Source: Piscirickettsiaceae bacterium
Lineage (GTDB): Bacteria; Pseudomonadota; Gammaproteobacteria; Nitrosococcales; Methylophagaceae
Assembly (NCBI GenBank): GCA_024685975.1
Contig: JAIBDZ010000001.1
Span: 186,001-250,000 of the forward strand
DNA: 64,000 nucleotides
Direction of reading: 5' to 3'
Position 1 is the stretch's first letter. Every line of letters starts with the position of its first letter. The translations under genes and the position numbers were made by a program. Shown in pieces: positions 50,770-59,414 of the stretch. The notes beneath the pieces were generated by a model. That model worked only from the letters and a program-made list of their open reading frames with translations, did not search any database and had not been told where the DNA came from.

Positions 50770-52833
50770 CTAGTGTTTAAGCATTATTTCCCGTTGTTGT
50801 GCTGGCTTTATATGATTATTAGGCGCTGTCGTTGGCTTTTGTTGTATGTTTAGCTGCATGTTATCTTGGCAACGGCCGAGTACATTGTATTTCTTGACTA
50901 AGTGGTTATTATTTTTATTTGTTTCTGTAACACTTATATCAGTGTCAACATCTACACGCAAGGTATTCATGCCTGTTTTTAAGCCAACAACACGATAGTA
51001 ATTCTCTAACTCTCCTGACTTTAATACAACATTTTGATGTTGATTAATGAGTACTCTGTCTTGTGTCACTTGTATTTTGAATGGTGAACTGGTCGCTTGT
51101 CCTTTATTTTCGATGCTATAGCTGAAATCAAAAAGACACCTTCCATTCTCGAAGCGAATCGCATCCGTGGCATTGAGTGTCATCATGCTTGATTTATTGA
51201 AGCTATTACCTGCAATGTTAAGCGCTTTCACCGTAATGTCAGCTTTATTATTCGATTGTAAGTTCATGGTTGTGCTACTCGTGTGTGTTTTCTTCGCTGG
51301 CACCATTATTTTTGTTTTGGGCGAGGGAGTCATTTTTTGTGCATCGCTTATTGATAAGGATAAGTTTTGATCACTTTGATCGAGAACTTCGCATTGCAAC
51401 CGGACATGACGTTGTGCTGTGCTCACAGCTAAAGTGTATTCTTCTGTTGTCGGAGCGACTAGCCCGCCTGTTGTTGGTGTGTTTTTAGCAGGCAACGTTG
51501 AGACATTAAAGCTAAAACGAATATCTTTGAAACGTAATGCATTTCCACCTGTGTTGCCTTGGGCTATGTGACTCGCACCTTGTTGTGTATTTGTATTGAG
51601 ATCCCAATCAATCGTTCTATCAGCAATAAATTGTTGTTGGCTGTTCTCTGCTAAATCAAAGGTAAAAGCATTTGATAAATAGTGGTCACCGACAAAAATG
51701 GCTTTGCCTCGACGAGCACCATGCGTTTTTATTGTACCTACCAATCTAACTTTAACTGGGCAGGATTGATTACCTACTTGAACGCGCTCTTGTATCAGAT
51801 AATAGGCGCTAGCTTCTGGGCCGAGGTTAGTGGTTAGCTCGTTAGGGCTAGGCTTTGAACAGGCTAATTCATACAGCTTTTTCTTGGTGTGAAATTCTGG
51901 GCTGACACCGATTAACTGAAGTGTCCCGTGTTCGTCTTGGCCTTCTAAGTTTTGAATATCAAATTGATGCGAAAACATTGCTGTTTTTGAATGATCTGTT
52001 GTGACTTCATAGACTTGGCTGTCTTTAACAATGCCTGTGTGACCATCTTGATGGCGATATTTAAATTTAACTGGCACATTGGGCTTGAGGGTTTTAATCA
52101 CGCCAGATAGTGTGACATTACAAGCACCGCCCACTGTGCTTTGAGGTGATACTGTTAAACTTGAATCCGTCACAACATAAACGGTTTCTTCTGCTGCTAA
52201 GCCGACATTAGCATTATGTTGAGGGCCTTGCCATTTGTTACAGACGACGGTGACGAGGGGTGGTTGATATCCTTGGATAAAACTTTGGCCGAGATTAATA
52301 TTGGCGGTAAAGTCAACTTTGATCTCACCTTGGGCATAAAACTCGAGCACACGATCTTGGGAAAAGATTTGCTTATTAGTGTAGCCATTATTTTGTTTTA
52401 GCCTGTTCGCTAGACTATTACATTGCTGAATAAAAAAGGCACTATATGCGTCCTCAGGAATACTCATATCAGAAATTGTTTTATAGACGCTCTTTGGGCG
52501 GTTGAATGCTGAATAAGATTTAGTTTTACTGTGATCTTTAAACTCGATTTGAGCAAAAGAACTTTTGAGCTTTAGCCAGACTTCCCAACTTTTTACACGA
52601 GCCGTTGCACCACCATCAATATCTACTAAAACAGTAGGATGTAACGTTAATGCTAGTGGATGACCAGGGTTAACAATCGTGTATTGAGTACCATCACTTG
52701 CCACGTTATATGTTTGGGAATGTACTTGGGTGACTCTTGCTTGTGCACTTTCTTTCGCTGAACCATGTGAACTAACGACTAGCAATAAACATGAGAGGGT
52801 GGTCAACAACAAAAACTTAAAATGTTTAAACAT
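50770..52833 (-). CDS. Large secreted protein with C-terminal CARDB-like domain
   Basis: The product has 687 residues from the ATG at 52833, chosen because GAGGAA lies eight bases upstream and a signal peptide (MFKHFKFLLLTTLSCLLLVVSSHGSA) then starts the protein; the longer frame to 53049 would run through a promoter-like site. The body is beta-rich with eight scattered cysteines. The last 130 residues (FDFSYSIENKGQATSSPFKI ... GMNTLRVDVD ... ETNKNNNHLVKKY) follow the CARDB/APHP adhesion-module pattern. About eight residues after the signal peptide is VTQVHSQ, a motif shared with the next two upstream products. It is probably a surface or matrix protein. Confidence 0.75.
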   Translation of the reverse strand: MFKHFKFLLLTTLSCLLLVVSSHGSAKESAQARVTQVHSQTYNVASDGTQYTIVNPGHPLALTLHPTVLVDIDGGATARVKSWEVWLKLKSSFAQIEFKDHSKTKSYSAFNRPKSVYKTISDMSIPEDAYSAFFIQQCNSLANRLKQNNGYTNKQIFSQDRVLEFYAQGEIKVDFTANINLGQSFIQGYQPPLVTVVCNKWQGPQHNANVGLAAEETVYVVTDSSLTVSPQSTVGGACNVTLSGVIKTLKPNVPVKFKYRHQDGHTGIVKDSQVYEVTTDHSKTAMFSHQFDIQNLEGQDEHGTLQLIGVSPEFHTKKKLYELACSKPSPNELTTNLGPEASAYYLIQERVQVGNQSCPVKVRLVGTIKTHGARRGKAIFVGDHYLSNAFTFDLAENSQQQFIADRTIDWDLNTNTQQGASHIAQGNTGGNALRFKDIRFSFNVSTLPAKNTPTTGGLVAPTTEEYTLAVSTAQRHVRLQCEVLDQSDQNLSLSISDAQKMTPSPKTKIMVPAKKTHTSSTTMNLQSNNKADITVKALNIAGNSFNKSSMMTLNATDAIRFENGRCLFDFSYSIENKGQATSSPFKIQVTQDRVLINQHQNVVLKSGELENYYRVVGLKTGMNTLRVDVDTDISVTETNKNNNHLVKKYNVLGRCQDNMQLNIQQKPTTAPNNHIKPAQQREIMLKH

Positions 52834-52870
52834 GGTCAATTCCTCGTTTAATTTAACTGTGTTTCCAAGT

Positions 52871-52898
52871 AAGTCGTAGGTCACTTTCATTTGGTTCA
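52871..52898 (-). promoter_or_regulatory. Candidate ECF promoter P2 (CARDB-protein gene)
   Basis: On the minus strand, TGAACC (52898-52893), 16 bases, then CGACTT (52876-52871). It sits in the gap between the 146-residue gene and the ATG at 52833, leaving a leader of about 30 bases. The GAAC-containing -35 and CG-start -10 at 16-base spacing fit ECF promoters in general. Confidence 0.65.
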
Positions 52899-52969
52899 AT
52901 GTAAACTTATTGCGATGGCTTGAGATGCATTTACTGAGCTGTGAATATCTTGCAAACTCTAGCGTGATC

Positions 52970-53410
52970 TTAGCCCTCAGGAATGACCGTGTAATGGTAG
53001 TCACATTTGTACTGTACTCGGAATTTAACTTGTCCGCCATCAGGATCAATATTGGTTTTTTGAATTATCACTAACGGCTGTACAGTGGATGTCTTACCAT
53101 TAGGTTGACTTTGTTTGGGGCAAGTAATGGTCTGCGTGGTACAAACAAACTCATCAGTCCATTTCCCACTGTCTTTTGTGACAACTTTTTCTCCGGCCTT
53201 AGTAAACCCTTGAGCACAATTTGCATGAAAAGGAATTTGAAAAGTGGGTGTAAAATTAGGTTTGTGGCTTTGTGTTTGAACTTGGGTTGGGGTCACTTTT
53301 TGAGGTGCGTTCTCAGCGAAACTTGAACTGCTTATCATTAATGCCGCACTTATGAAAAATAAGCGAGGTAGTTTGAAATTGTTTTTTGAATTACGGGTAA
53401 ATAAGGACAT
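52970..53410 (-). CDS. Small secreted cysteine-containing protein
   Basis: The 146-residue protein starts at ATG 53410 with AGGAGA seven bases upstream. A signal peptide (about 1-32, ending SSSFA) is followed by TPTQVQTQ and a mature part with four cysteines (NCAQGF, FVCTTQ, TITCPKQ and YKCDYH), which could form two disulfides. It starts 36 bases after the end of the 126-residue gene, so the two are co-transcribed. The family is not recognised. Confidence 0.72.
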   Translation of the reverse strand: MSLFTRNSKNNFKLPRLFFISAALMISSSSFAENAPQKVTPTQVQTQSHKPNFTPTFQIPFHANCAQGFTKAGEKVVTKDSGKWTDEFVCTTQTITCPKQSQPNGKTSTVQPLVIIQKTNIDPDGGQVKFRVQYKCDYHYTVIPEG

Positions 53411-53446
53411 GATTGTTCTCCTACATATTGAATCGTGAAAAGGTAT

Positions 53447-53827
53447 TTATAATGTGCAAGAGCCTTCTGATGTGGCGCCTGTTTTGTGATCTCTAATACC
53501 ACTATGGAACGATCCCCCAACAGAAATACAATCTGAAATCATGTCGTTACATTCTGCTACAGTCCAACAATGTGCTGTTATATGACTGTCTTTAGGTTTG
53601 CCATTAGAGAAAGAATTGGATGCGCGGTGTGGGCTCGAGTTATTTTTAGTTTGATTCAATACACCTTGCAAGCTCGGTAGGTTTTTTTGAGAGTGGACTT
53701 GACTAGGGTTTATTTTCTTTAACATAGTATCGGCGAAAGTTGATGTGCTCATTATTAATGCTGTTGCCATCATTAATAGTGGAATGAGTTTGCTGATGTT
53801 TTTAGGGTGAACGGTTAGTAATGACAT
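53447..53827 (-). CDS. Small secreted cysteine-containing protein
   Basis: The 126-residue protein starts at ATG 53827, with AGGAAAA upstream. A signal peptide (about 1-32, ending STFA) is followed by NPSQVHSQ and a short mature region with four cysteines (HCWTVAEC, SDC and GSC). The leader and the post-cleavage motif resemble those of the next gene, suggesting a shared origin or shared processing, while the mature domains differ. It is the first gene of the locus, downstream of candidate ECF promoter P1. Confidence 0.72.
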   Translation of the reverse strand: MSLLTVHPKNISKLIPLLMMATALIMSTSTFADTMLKKINPSQVHSQKNLPSLQGVLNQTKNNSSPHRASNSFSNGKPKDSHITAHCWTVAECNDMISDCISVGGSFHSGIRDHKTGATSEGSCTL

Positions 53828-53873
53828 AGCAATTTTCCTAGTTATTATTAAATTTATGGGTGTTTCAGTTGTT

Positions 53874-53901
53874 GAGTCGAGATGAGTTCATTTTAGGTTC
53901 A
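53874..53901 (-). promoter_or_regulatory. Candidate ECF promoter P1 (start of secreted-protein locus)
   Basis: On the minus strand, TGAACC (53901-53896), 16 bases, then CGACTC (53879-53874). The leader to the ATG at 53827 would be about 40 bases. It matches P2 and P3 in both elements and spacing, differing only in the last base. Confidence 0.65.
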
Positions 53902-53953
53902 AAGTTTTTTAAGTTTTTATTTAAGAGCGGATGAGTGTTGAGCCTAAAATGAA
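53887..53953. repeat. Inverted repeat spanning the P1 -35 region
   Basis: TTCATTTTAGGTTCAA (53887-53902) is matched in inverse by TTGAGCCTAAAATGAA (53938-53953), 15 of 16 positions, with 35 bases between the arms. One arm covers the P1 -35 element, so it may be a regulator site or a duplicated sigma-recognition half. Confidence 0.6.
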
Positions 53954-54149
53954 ATTTTTTAGAGGTAGATATTCTTGTGCTCGAATAATTAACGGTTAGA
54001 TTAAGCGTTGTTAGGGGCTGTCTTTTGATATTGAAAAGTCAGCTCCAAAATATAGTTCTATATTAGAGTGCACTGCACTTTAAATTAGTGTAAAATCTGC
54101 TGGTTTATCTTCGTGTTAAAACACATTTATTACTTACAGAGACAGGAAA

Positions 54150-56243
54150 ATGGCTGCCGACTTATCCAAGTATAGAAACATAGGGATCTTTGCTCACGTA
54201 GATGCGGGTAAAACTACCACTACAGAACGTATCTTAAAATTGACTGGTAAAATTCATAAAACAGGTGAAGTTCACGAAGGTGAATCAACTATGGATTTCA
54301 TGGATCAGGAAGCTGAGCGCGGGATTACTATTCAATCAGCGGCGACAACGTGTGAGTGGAATGGTCACCGTTTAAATGTTATCGATACTCCAGGACACGT
54401 TGACTTCACTATTGAAGTTTATCGTTCATTAAAAGTCCTTGATGGTGGTGTGGGTGTTTTCTGTGGTAGTGGTGGTGTTGAACCACAATCAGAAACAAAC
54501 TGGCGTTATGCGAATGACTCTAAAGTCTCTCGTCTTATTTATGTTAATAAATTAGATAGAATGGGTGCTGATTTCTTCCGTGTTGTAAAACAAGTTGAAG
54601 ATGTTTTAGCCGCAACACCATTAGTAATGGTATTACCAATTGGTATCGAAGATGACTTTACGGGTGTGGTTGACTTATTGACGCGTAAGGCGTGGATCTG
54701 GCATGACGAAAAAGATCCAACGAACTACACAGTTGAAGAGCCACCTGCAGATATGGCTGATGCTGTTGAAGAATGGCGTGAAAAATTAATCGAAACTGCT
54801 GTTGAGCAAGACGATGATTTGATGGAAAAATATCTTGAAGGTGAAGAGCCATCAGTCGATGAAATCAAAAAATGTATCCGTAAAGGAACATTAGAGCTTG
54901 CTTTCTTCCCTACATATTGTGGTTCTTCGTTTAAAAACAAAGGTGTTCAATTAGTTTTAGATGCGGTTGTAGATTATTTACCAAACCCAACTGAAGTTAA
55001 CCCACAACCTGAAGTTGATCTTGAAGGTAATGAAACAGGCGGTAAAGCCATTGTGACTGTTGATGCGCCATTACGTGCATTAGCGTTTAAAATCATGGAT
55101 GACCGCTTTGGTGCATTAACCTTTATTCGTATCTACTCTGGCATGATGAACAAAGGTGATACTGTTCTTAATACTTTTACAGGTAAAACAGAGCGTATCG
55201 GCCGAATGGTGGAAATGCATGCGGATGACCGTAATGAATTAGATAGCGCTCAAGCGGGTGATATTGTTGCTGTTATCGGTATGAAAGATGTACAAACAGG
55301 TCACACATTATGTGATCCTAAAAACCCTGCGACATTAGAACCAATGGTCTTCCCAGATCCAGTTATCTCAATTGCGATTTCTCCGCAAGATAAAGGGGCT
55401 TCTGAGAAAATGGGTATCGCCTTGGGTAAAATGATTAAAGAAGATCCTTCTTTCCGTGTTGAAACGGATCAAGATAGTGGTGAAACTATCATGAGAGGAA
55501 TGGGTGAACTTCATTTAGATATCAAAGTTGATATTCTTAAGCGTACACATGGTGTTGACGTTAGTGTTGGTGAGCCTCAAGTTGCTTACCGTGAAACGAT
55601 TACACAACGTATTGACGATAGCTATACGCATAAGAAACAGTCTGGTGGTTCGGGTCAATTTGCGAAAATTGATTACATCATTGAACCAGGTGAAGCGGGT
55701 TCTGGTTTTGAGTTTGAATCAACGGTTACTGGTGGTACGGTTCCTCGTGAATTCTGGCCTGCAGTTGAAGCTGGCTTTAAGAAAATGATGGATCGTGGTG
55801 TGTTAGCGGGCTACCCATGTTTAGACTTTAAAGTCACTTTATATGATGGTAGTTTCCATGCTGTCGATTCATCAGCAGTCGCTTATGAATTAGCAGCAGC
55901 TGCAGCATATCGTCAATCTATGCCAAAAGCTGGCCCACAGTTGATGGAGCCTATCATGAAAGTAGATGTGTTCACGCCTGAAGATCACGTTGGTGATGTC
56001 ATTGGTGATTTGAACCGTCGTCGCGGCATGATTAAATCACAAGATGCTGGTCCGACTGGTGTTCGTATTAAAGGTGAAGTACCTTTAAGTGAAATGTTTG
56101 GTTATATTGGTACATTACGTACAATGACATCTGGCCGAGGTCAGTTCTCAATGGAGTTCTTACAATATAACGCTTGCCCACGTAATGTGGCCGAAGACGT
56201 GATTAAAGCGACAAAAGAACGCGAAGAAGCAAAATCAAAATAG
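54150..56243 (+). CDS. fusA: Elongation factor G, type 2 (stand-alone paralogue)
   Basis: The 697-residue GTPase has all five EF-G domains. G-motifs are visible: [12 protein letters not shown], the DTPGHVDF switch II and [11 protein letters not shown]. Several segments (for example [47 protein letters not shown]) match the second EF-G of Shewanella and Vibrio, sometimes called FusB, not the str-operon copy. It has its own promoter region and terminator and no ribosomal neighbours, unlike the main fusA. It should catalyse translocation and/or ribosome recycling; specialisation is inferred. The symbol is that of the family. Confidence 0.9.
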   Translation: MAADLSKYRNIGIFAHVDAGKTTTTERILKLTGKIHKTGEVHEGESTMDFMDQEAERGITIQSAATTCEWNGHRLNVIDTPGHVDFTIEVYRSLKVLDGGVGVFCGSGGVEPQSETNWRYANDSKVSRLIYVNKLDRMGADFFRVVKQVEDVLAATPLVMVLPIGIEDDFTGVVDLLTRKAWIWHDEKDPTNYTVEEPPADMADAVEEWREKLIETAVEQDDDLMEKYLEGEEPSVDEIKKCIRKGTLELAFFPTYCGSSFKNKGVQLVLDAVVDYLPNPTEVNPQPEVDLEGNETGGKAIVTVDAPLRALAFKIMDDRFGALTFIRIYSGMMNKGDTVLNTFTGKTERIGRMVEMHADDRNELDSAQAGDIVAVIGMKDVQTGHTLCDPKNPATLEPMVFPDPVISIAISPQDKGASEKMGIALGKMIKEDPSFRVETDQDSGETIMRGMGELHLDIKVDILKRTHGVDVSVGEPQVAYRETITQRIDDSYTHKKQSGGSGQFAKIDYIIEPGEAGSGFEFESTVTGGTVPREFWPAVEAGFKKMMDRGVLAGYPCLDFKVTLYDGSFHAVDSSAVAYELAAAAAYRQSMPKAGPQLMEPIMKVDVFTPEDHVGDVIGDLNRRRGMIKSQDAGPTGVRIKGEVPLSEMFGYIGTLRTMTSGRGQFSMEFLQYNACPRNVAEDVIKATKEREEAKSK

Positions 56244-56266
56244 TTAAGTTACATTATTGACGAGTG

Positions 56267-56297
56267 AAAAGGGCTGATTTTATCAGCCCTTTTTTTT
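56267..56297 (+). terminator. Rho-independent terminator after EF-G gene
   Basis: AAAAGGGCTGAT and ATCAGCCCTTTT form a perfect 12-base stem with a three-base loop, continued by a T-run. It closes the single-gene EF-G transcript. Confidence 0.93.
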
Positions 56298-56387
56298 GCC
56301 TGTAATACGCTGATTGGGCGTGTTTCTTATTTTATGGTAGTCTTTTTGATGAGCGCAGTCTGATGAGCTAAGTCATAGGATGTTTAA

Positions 56388-57314
56388 ATGAGTCATACGT
56401 ATTCTTTTCTAGAGCACGTGCTTGATGCGATTACTGAACATATTGTTGTGATTGATGCGACAGGCCTAATTCAGTTTGTGAATCAAAGTTGGCTCAATTT
56501 TGGCGATGATAATGCCTGTACGATAGAGAATGATTGGCATGGTATTAATTACCTTGCTGAGTGTGATAAAGCGGCTGCAATGGGCGATGAGTTTGGTCTG
56601 GAGGCTTCGAAAGGAATTCGACAAGTCATTGAACAAGTGAAGGCCGAATTTTATTTTGAATACCCTTGCCATAGTCCCATTGAAAAACGATGGTTTATGA
56701 TGCGGGTGACACCATTCTATTTAGATGATGAACCACAGCCTTATTTTGTGATTTCACACCAAAATATAACAGAAAGAAAATTAGCTGAAGAGGCAGTCAT
56801 ACAGCTTGCACGCATTGATGGTTTGACGGATATTCCTAACCGGCGGCGGTTTGATGAGTTCATACATGAGCAATGGATGCGTTGTATGAGGTTACATCAA
56901 CCGATTTGTTTGGCGATGATAGATATTGATGATTTTAAATTACTCAATGATCATTATGGGCATCAAGTCGGGGATGACTGTTTGATCAAAGTGGGCGCTT
57001 TACTGAAACAATGGGCCAATAGGCCTGATGATTTATGTGCTCGCTACGGCGGCGAAGAGTTTGTATTAGTTTGGGCCAATACATCATTACGCGAAGCGAA
57101 GCGTTTTGCCGACGAATTGCTATCGGCAATCTATGCGTTACAGATACCCAATGAAACGTCGACGACAAATCCTATCATGACCGTCAGCATTGGCGTAGCT
57201 GAAATGATTCCAAGCAAAAAGTATGATGAATCTAAGCTCATTGAACGAGCAGATATGGCCATGTATGACGCTAAAAAAGCTGGTAAAAATCAAGTGCTCT
57301 GTGCTGAAAAGTGA
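56388..57314 (+). CDS. PAS-GGDEF diguanylate cyclase
   Basis: The 308-residue soluble protein has an N-terminal PAS domain (about 8-125, ending in the PAC-like YFVISHQNITERKLAEEA) and a GGDEF domain (about 135-305). The active site is GGEEF (221-225), and the product-inhibition site RxxD (R212-D215) lies five residues before it, so an active, feedback-controlled cyclase is expected. There is no TM helix. Its stop abuts the opgH stop on the other strand with no bases between. Confidence 0.93.
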   Translation: MSHTYSFLEHVLDAITEHIVVIDATGLIQFVNQSWLNFGDDNACTIENDWHGINYLAECDKAAAMGDEFGLEASKGIRQVIEQVKAEFYFEYPCHSPIEKRWFMMRVTPFYLDDEPQPYFVISHQNITERKLAEEAVIQLARIDGLTDIPNRRRFDEFIHEQWMRCMRLHQPICLAMIDIDDFKLLNDHYGHQVGDDCLIKVGALLKQWANRPDDLCARYGGEEFVLVWANTSLREAKRFADELLSAIYALQIPNETSTTNPIMTVSIGVAEMIPSKKYDESKLIERADMAMYDAKKAGKNQVLCAEK

Positions 57315-59414
57315 TTAAGCGAAACGTTGCGTTAAAGTGAGTAATAAGTGAGGGTTTGACAGTAGAGCCATTTTTTCATCGCGGCTTAACATGCCTTCTA
57401 AATGCTCGACATCATGCGCGTGCTGAACCTTCCATTCTGCTGTCACAGTAGCCGCATGAAATATCATGGGTCTTGTGTCATCTTCGTTGAGTTGTGCAAG
57501 GTGAAGTGTTAACAAATCTCCATGATGCAATAAGTCAGACAGCGATGTCAGTGTGGGACCTTTTTGTTGATTAAAGCTCTGTTCGAATTGCTTGATAATC
57601 GGTGCTTTATCAGCCTTTTCTTCAGGAGAACGAAGCATTTTTAAGGTATTAATAGTTCGGCTGAAACGTTGGCTGCCACTGAGTTTTGATAATGGAATGG
57701 ACAGCATAAGGCCAGCACTAATAGGCAGTAACCAATAAAAGAGATCAAGGTTAAGGCTTAATGAAATCAGTGCTAAAAGGATGCCGACGAAAGTGTGTAC
57801 TTTGTGCATTCTGAGGCTTTCTTTCCACGTAATGGAACCATCGTCGCGAGATTGAGGACTCCAACCACTGTCTTTTCCACGGAAAATATTATAGACAACG
57901 CCGAATTGTGAAACCATCAAAATGGGGGCGTATAAGGCGGAAAAGAGTACTTCCATAATGGTACTCAAAGTGAGTAAAATCGGGCCACCAAAGGACAGAC
58001 AACGGCGAAAATTCAAGAGCGCGATAAACCAACCGAATACTTTGGGTGCTAATACCAATGCCATAGAAACATAAAAGAGATCTAATGCGCGTTCGGCATC
58101 AAAGACAGGCCATGTGGGAAATAAGGATGGGTTAGAAAAATACTCTGGGCGTACAACGGTCGCCTGAATCGCAATCGCTAAGCCGATGAGAATCAAGGTT
58201 AACCAAAATACAGCACTTAAATACGACATGATGCCGGAAAAAATATGAAGCCGCGTGGGTAACGACATGCCTTGGCTGAATAGAAAGGCTTTATGTTGTA
58301 AATTACCCTGACACCAGCGACGATCACGCGTGATAACATCCATTAAAGAGGGCGGCGCTTCTTCGTAACTGGCTTTGAGGTCGGTATCAAATCGGATTCC
58401 CCATCCTGCGCGTCGCATTAAGGCGGCTTCTATAAAGTCATGGCTTAAGACATGACCCCCAAAAGGCGCTTTGCCCGGTAAGATAGGCAGACAAGCGCTT
58501 TGTGCGAAGGCTTGCGTTCGAATGATGGCATTATGTCCCCAAAAATTGGAGGATAAGCCATGCCAAGCAGCTAAACCACGGGCGTAAATAGGACCGTAAC
58601 AGTGATTAGCAAATTGTTGCAGACGGCCATATAAAGTATTGGCTCTGATAATCGTTGGTAGAGTTTGAATCAAACCGACTTTGGGGCTGCCGGCTAATCT
58701 CTTGCTGAGGGTAATTAAGCAATCAGCACTCATTAAACTGTCGGCATCAAGCACAATCATGGCTTCATAATCATGGCCCCAGTTTTGCACCCAATCTGCA
58801 ATATTACCCGCTTTTCTTTCGGCATTATCCGTACGTTTGCGATAATAAACGGGGCAAGCAGGATCAGCTGTTAATGTTGGGCTTAAAATGGCTTCTTCAT
58901 GAAGCCAAGCATCGGGCTGATTACTATCACTTAATATAAAAAAAGCGTATTGATTTGGTGCTTTTTCAAGCAAATCAGAACGCATGGCTTTGATTGCGGC
59001 ATAAATGCGGGTTGGATCTTCGTTATAAATCGGTAATAAAACGGCTGTTTTAAAATCGGGTTCAGCTTCTTTATGTTGGTTTAAGCTAGGTAATAAAGAC
59101 ACGATAAAACCAAGACAAGCTTGAGCGAAAGCGTAAGCAATCCAGATAAAATTGATACTGAAAAAAACTAAAAATAACCACTGCAATTGGGTAATACTGT
59201 TGGCGCTTAGGACACCATACATCTCAGTCAACCCATACAACGACAGCCCAAACGTTAGACAAAAAACAAATAGCCGCGACATAATGGTAGTGAAGGAGAA
59301 GAGTGTGCTCGACCGATGACGCAAAGGGATAGACGCTTCATGTAACTCGCGTCTTGGCATTGATAATGGTGCCTTCTTTGGCGTTGTTTCAGTGCTCTTA
59401 GGCATATTTATCAT
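57315..59414 (-). CDS. opgH: Glucans biosynthesis glucosyltransferase H
   Basis: This 699-residue inner-membrane GT2-family enzyme makes the backbone of osmoregulated periplasmic glucans from UDP-glucose. The catalytic core has LDADSLMSADCL (DxD), the acid in SHDFIEAALMRRAGW and the RDRRWCQGNLQH motif, flanked by about seven TM helices. It is about 150 residues shorter than E. coli OpgH, mainly at the ends. The start overlaps the opgG stop by ATGA (another start is at 59405), so synthesis is coupled. Confidence 0.93.
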   Translation of the reverse strand: MINMPKSTETTPKKAPLSMPRRELHEASIPLRHRSSTLFSFTTIMSRLFVFCLTFGLSLYGLTEMYGVLSANSITQLQWLFLVFFSINFIWIAYAFAQACLGFIVSLLPSLNQHKEAEPDFKTAVLLPIYNEDPTRIYAAIKAMRSDLLEKAPNQYAFFILSDSNQPDAWLHEEAILSPTLTADPACPVYYRKRTDNAERKAGNIADWVQNWGHDYEAMIVLDADSLMSADCLITLSKRLAGSPKVGLIQTLPTIIRANTLYGRLQQFANHCYGPIYARGLAAWHGLSSNFWGHNAIIRTQAFAQSACLPILPGKAPFGGHVLSHDFIEAALMRRAGWGIRFDTDLKASYEEAPPSLMDVITRDRRWCQGNLQHKAFLFSQGMSLPTRLHIFSGIMSYLSAVFWLTLILIGLAIAIQATVVRPEYFSNPSLFPTWPVFDAERALDLFYVSMALVLAPKVFGWFIALLNFRRCLSFGGPILLTLSTIMEVLFSALYAPILMVSQFGVVYNIFRGKDSGWSPQSRDDGSITWKESLRMHKVHTFVGILLALISLSLNLDLFYWLLPISAGLMLSIPLSKLSGSQRFSRTINTLKMLRSPEEKADKAPIIKQFEQSFNQQKGPTLTSLSDLLHHGDLLTLHLAQLNEDDTRPMIFHAATVTAEWKVQHAHDVEHLEGMLSRDEKMALLSNPHLLLTLTQRFA

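Larger units (their letters stand above)
53828..54149. other. Divergent intergenic region (322 bp)
   Basis: This gap lies between the secreted-protein locus (minus) and the EF-G gene (plus). The left half holds P1 and a 16-base inverted repeat. The right half holds a 16-base palindrome, AATATAG-TT-CTATATT (54049-54064), and a -10-like TAAAAT (54091-54096) that could serve the EF-G gene; its -35 is poor. I see no gene here. Confidence 0.6.

Noticed and set aside
50838-53049. Longer reading of the CARDB gene from 53049
   Set aside because: The extra 72 residues precede a complete signal peptide, overlap the previous gene, and cover the P2 promoter site and a good ribosome-binding site for 52833.
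53447-53827. The 126-residue gene as a bacteriocin or toxin precursor
   Set aside because: It has four cysteines and a leader, but the leader is a normal Sec signal, there is no double-glycine site, and no immunity or export gene is adjacent.
54049-54096. Confident promoter and operator for the EF-G gene
   Set aside because: A -10-like TAAAAT and a palindrome are present, but no good -35 is found; only noted within the intergenic entry.
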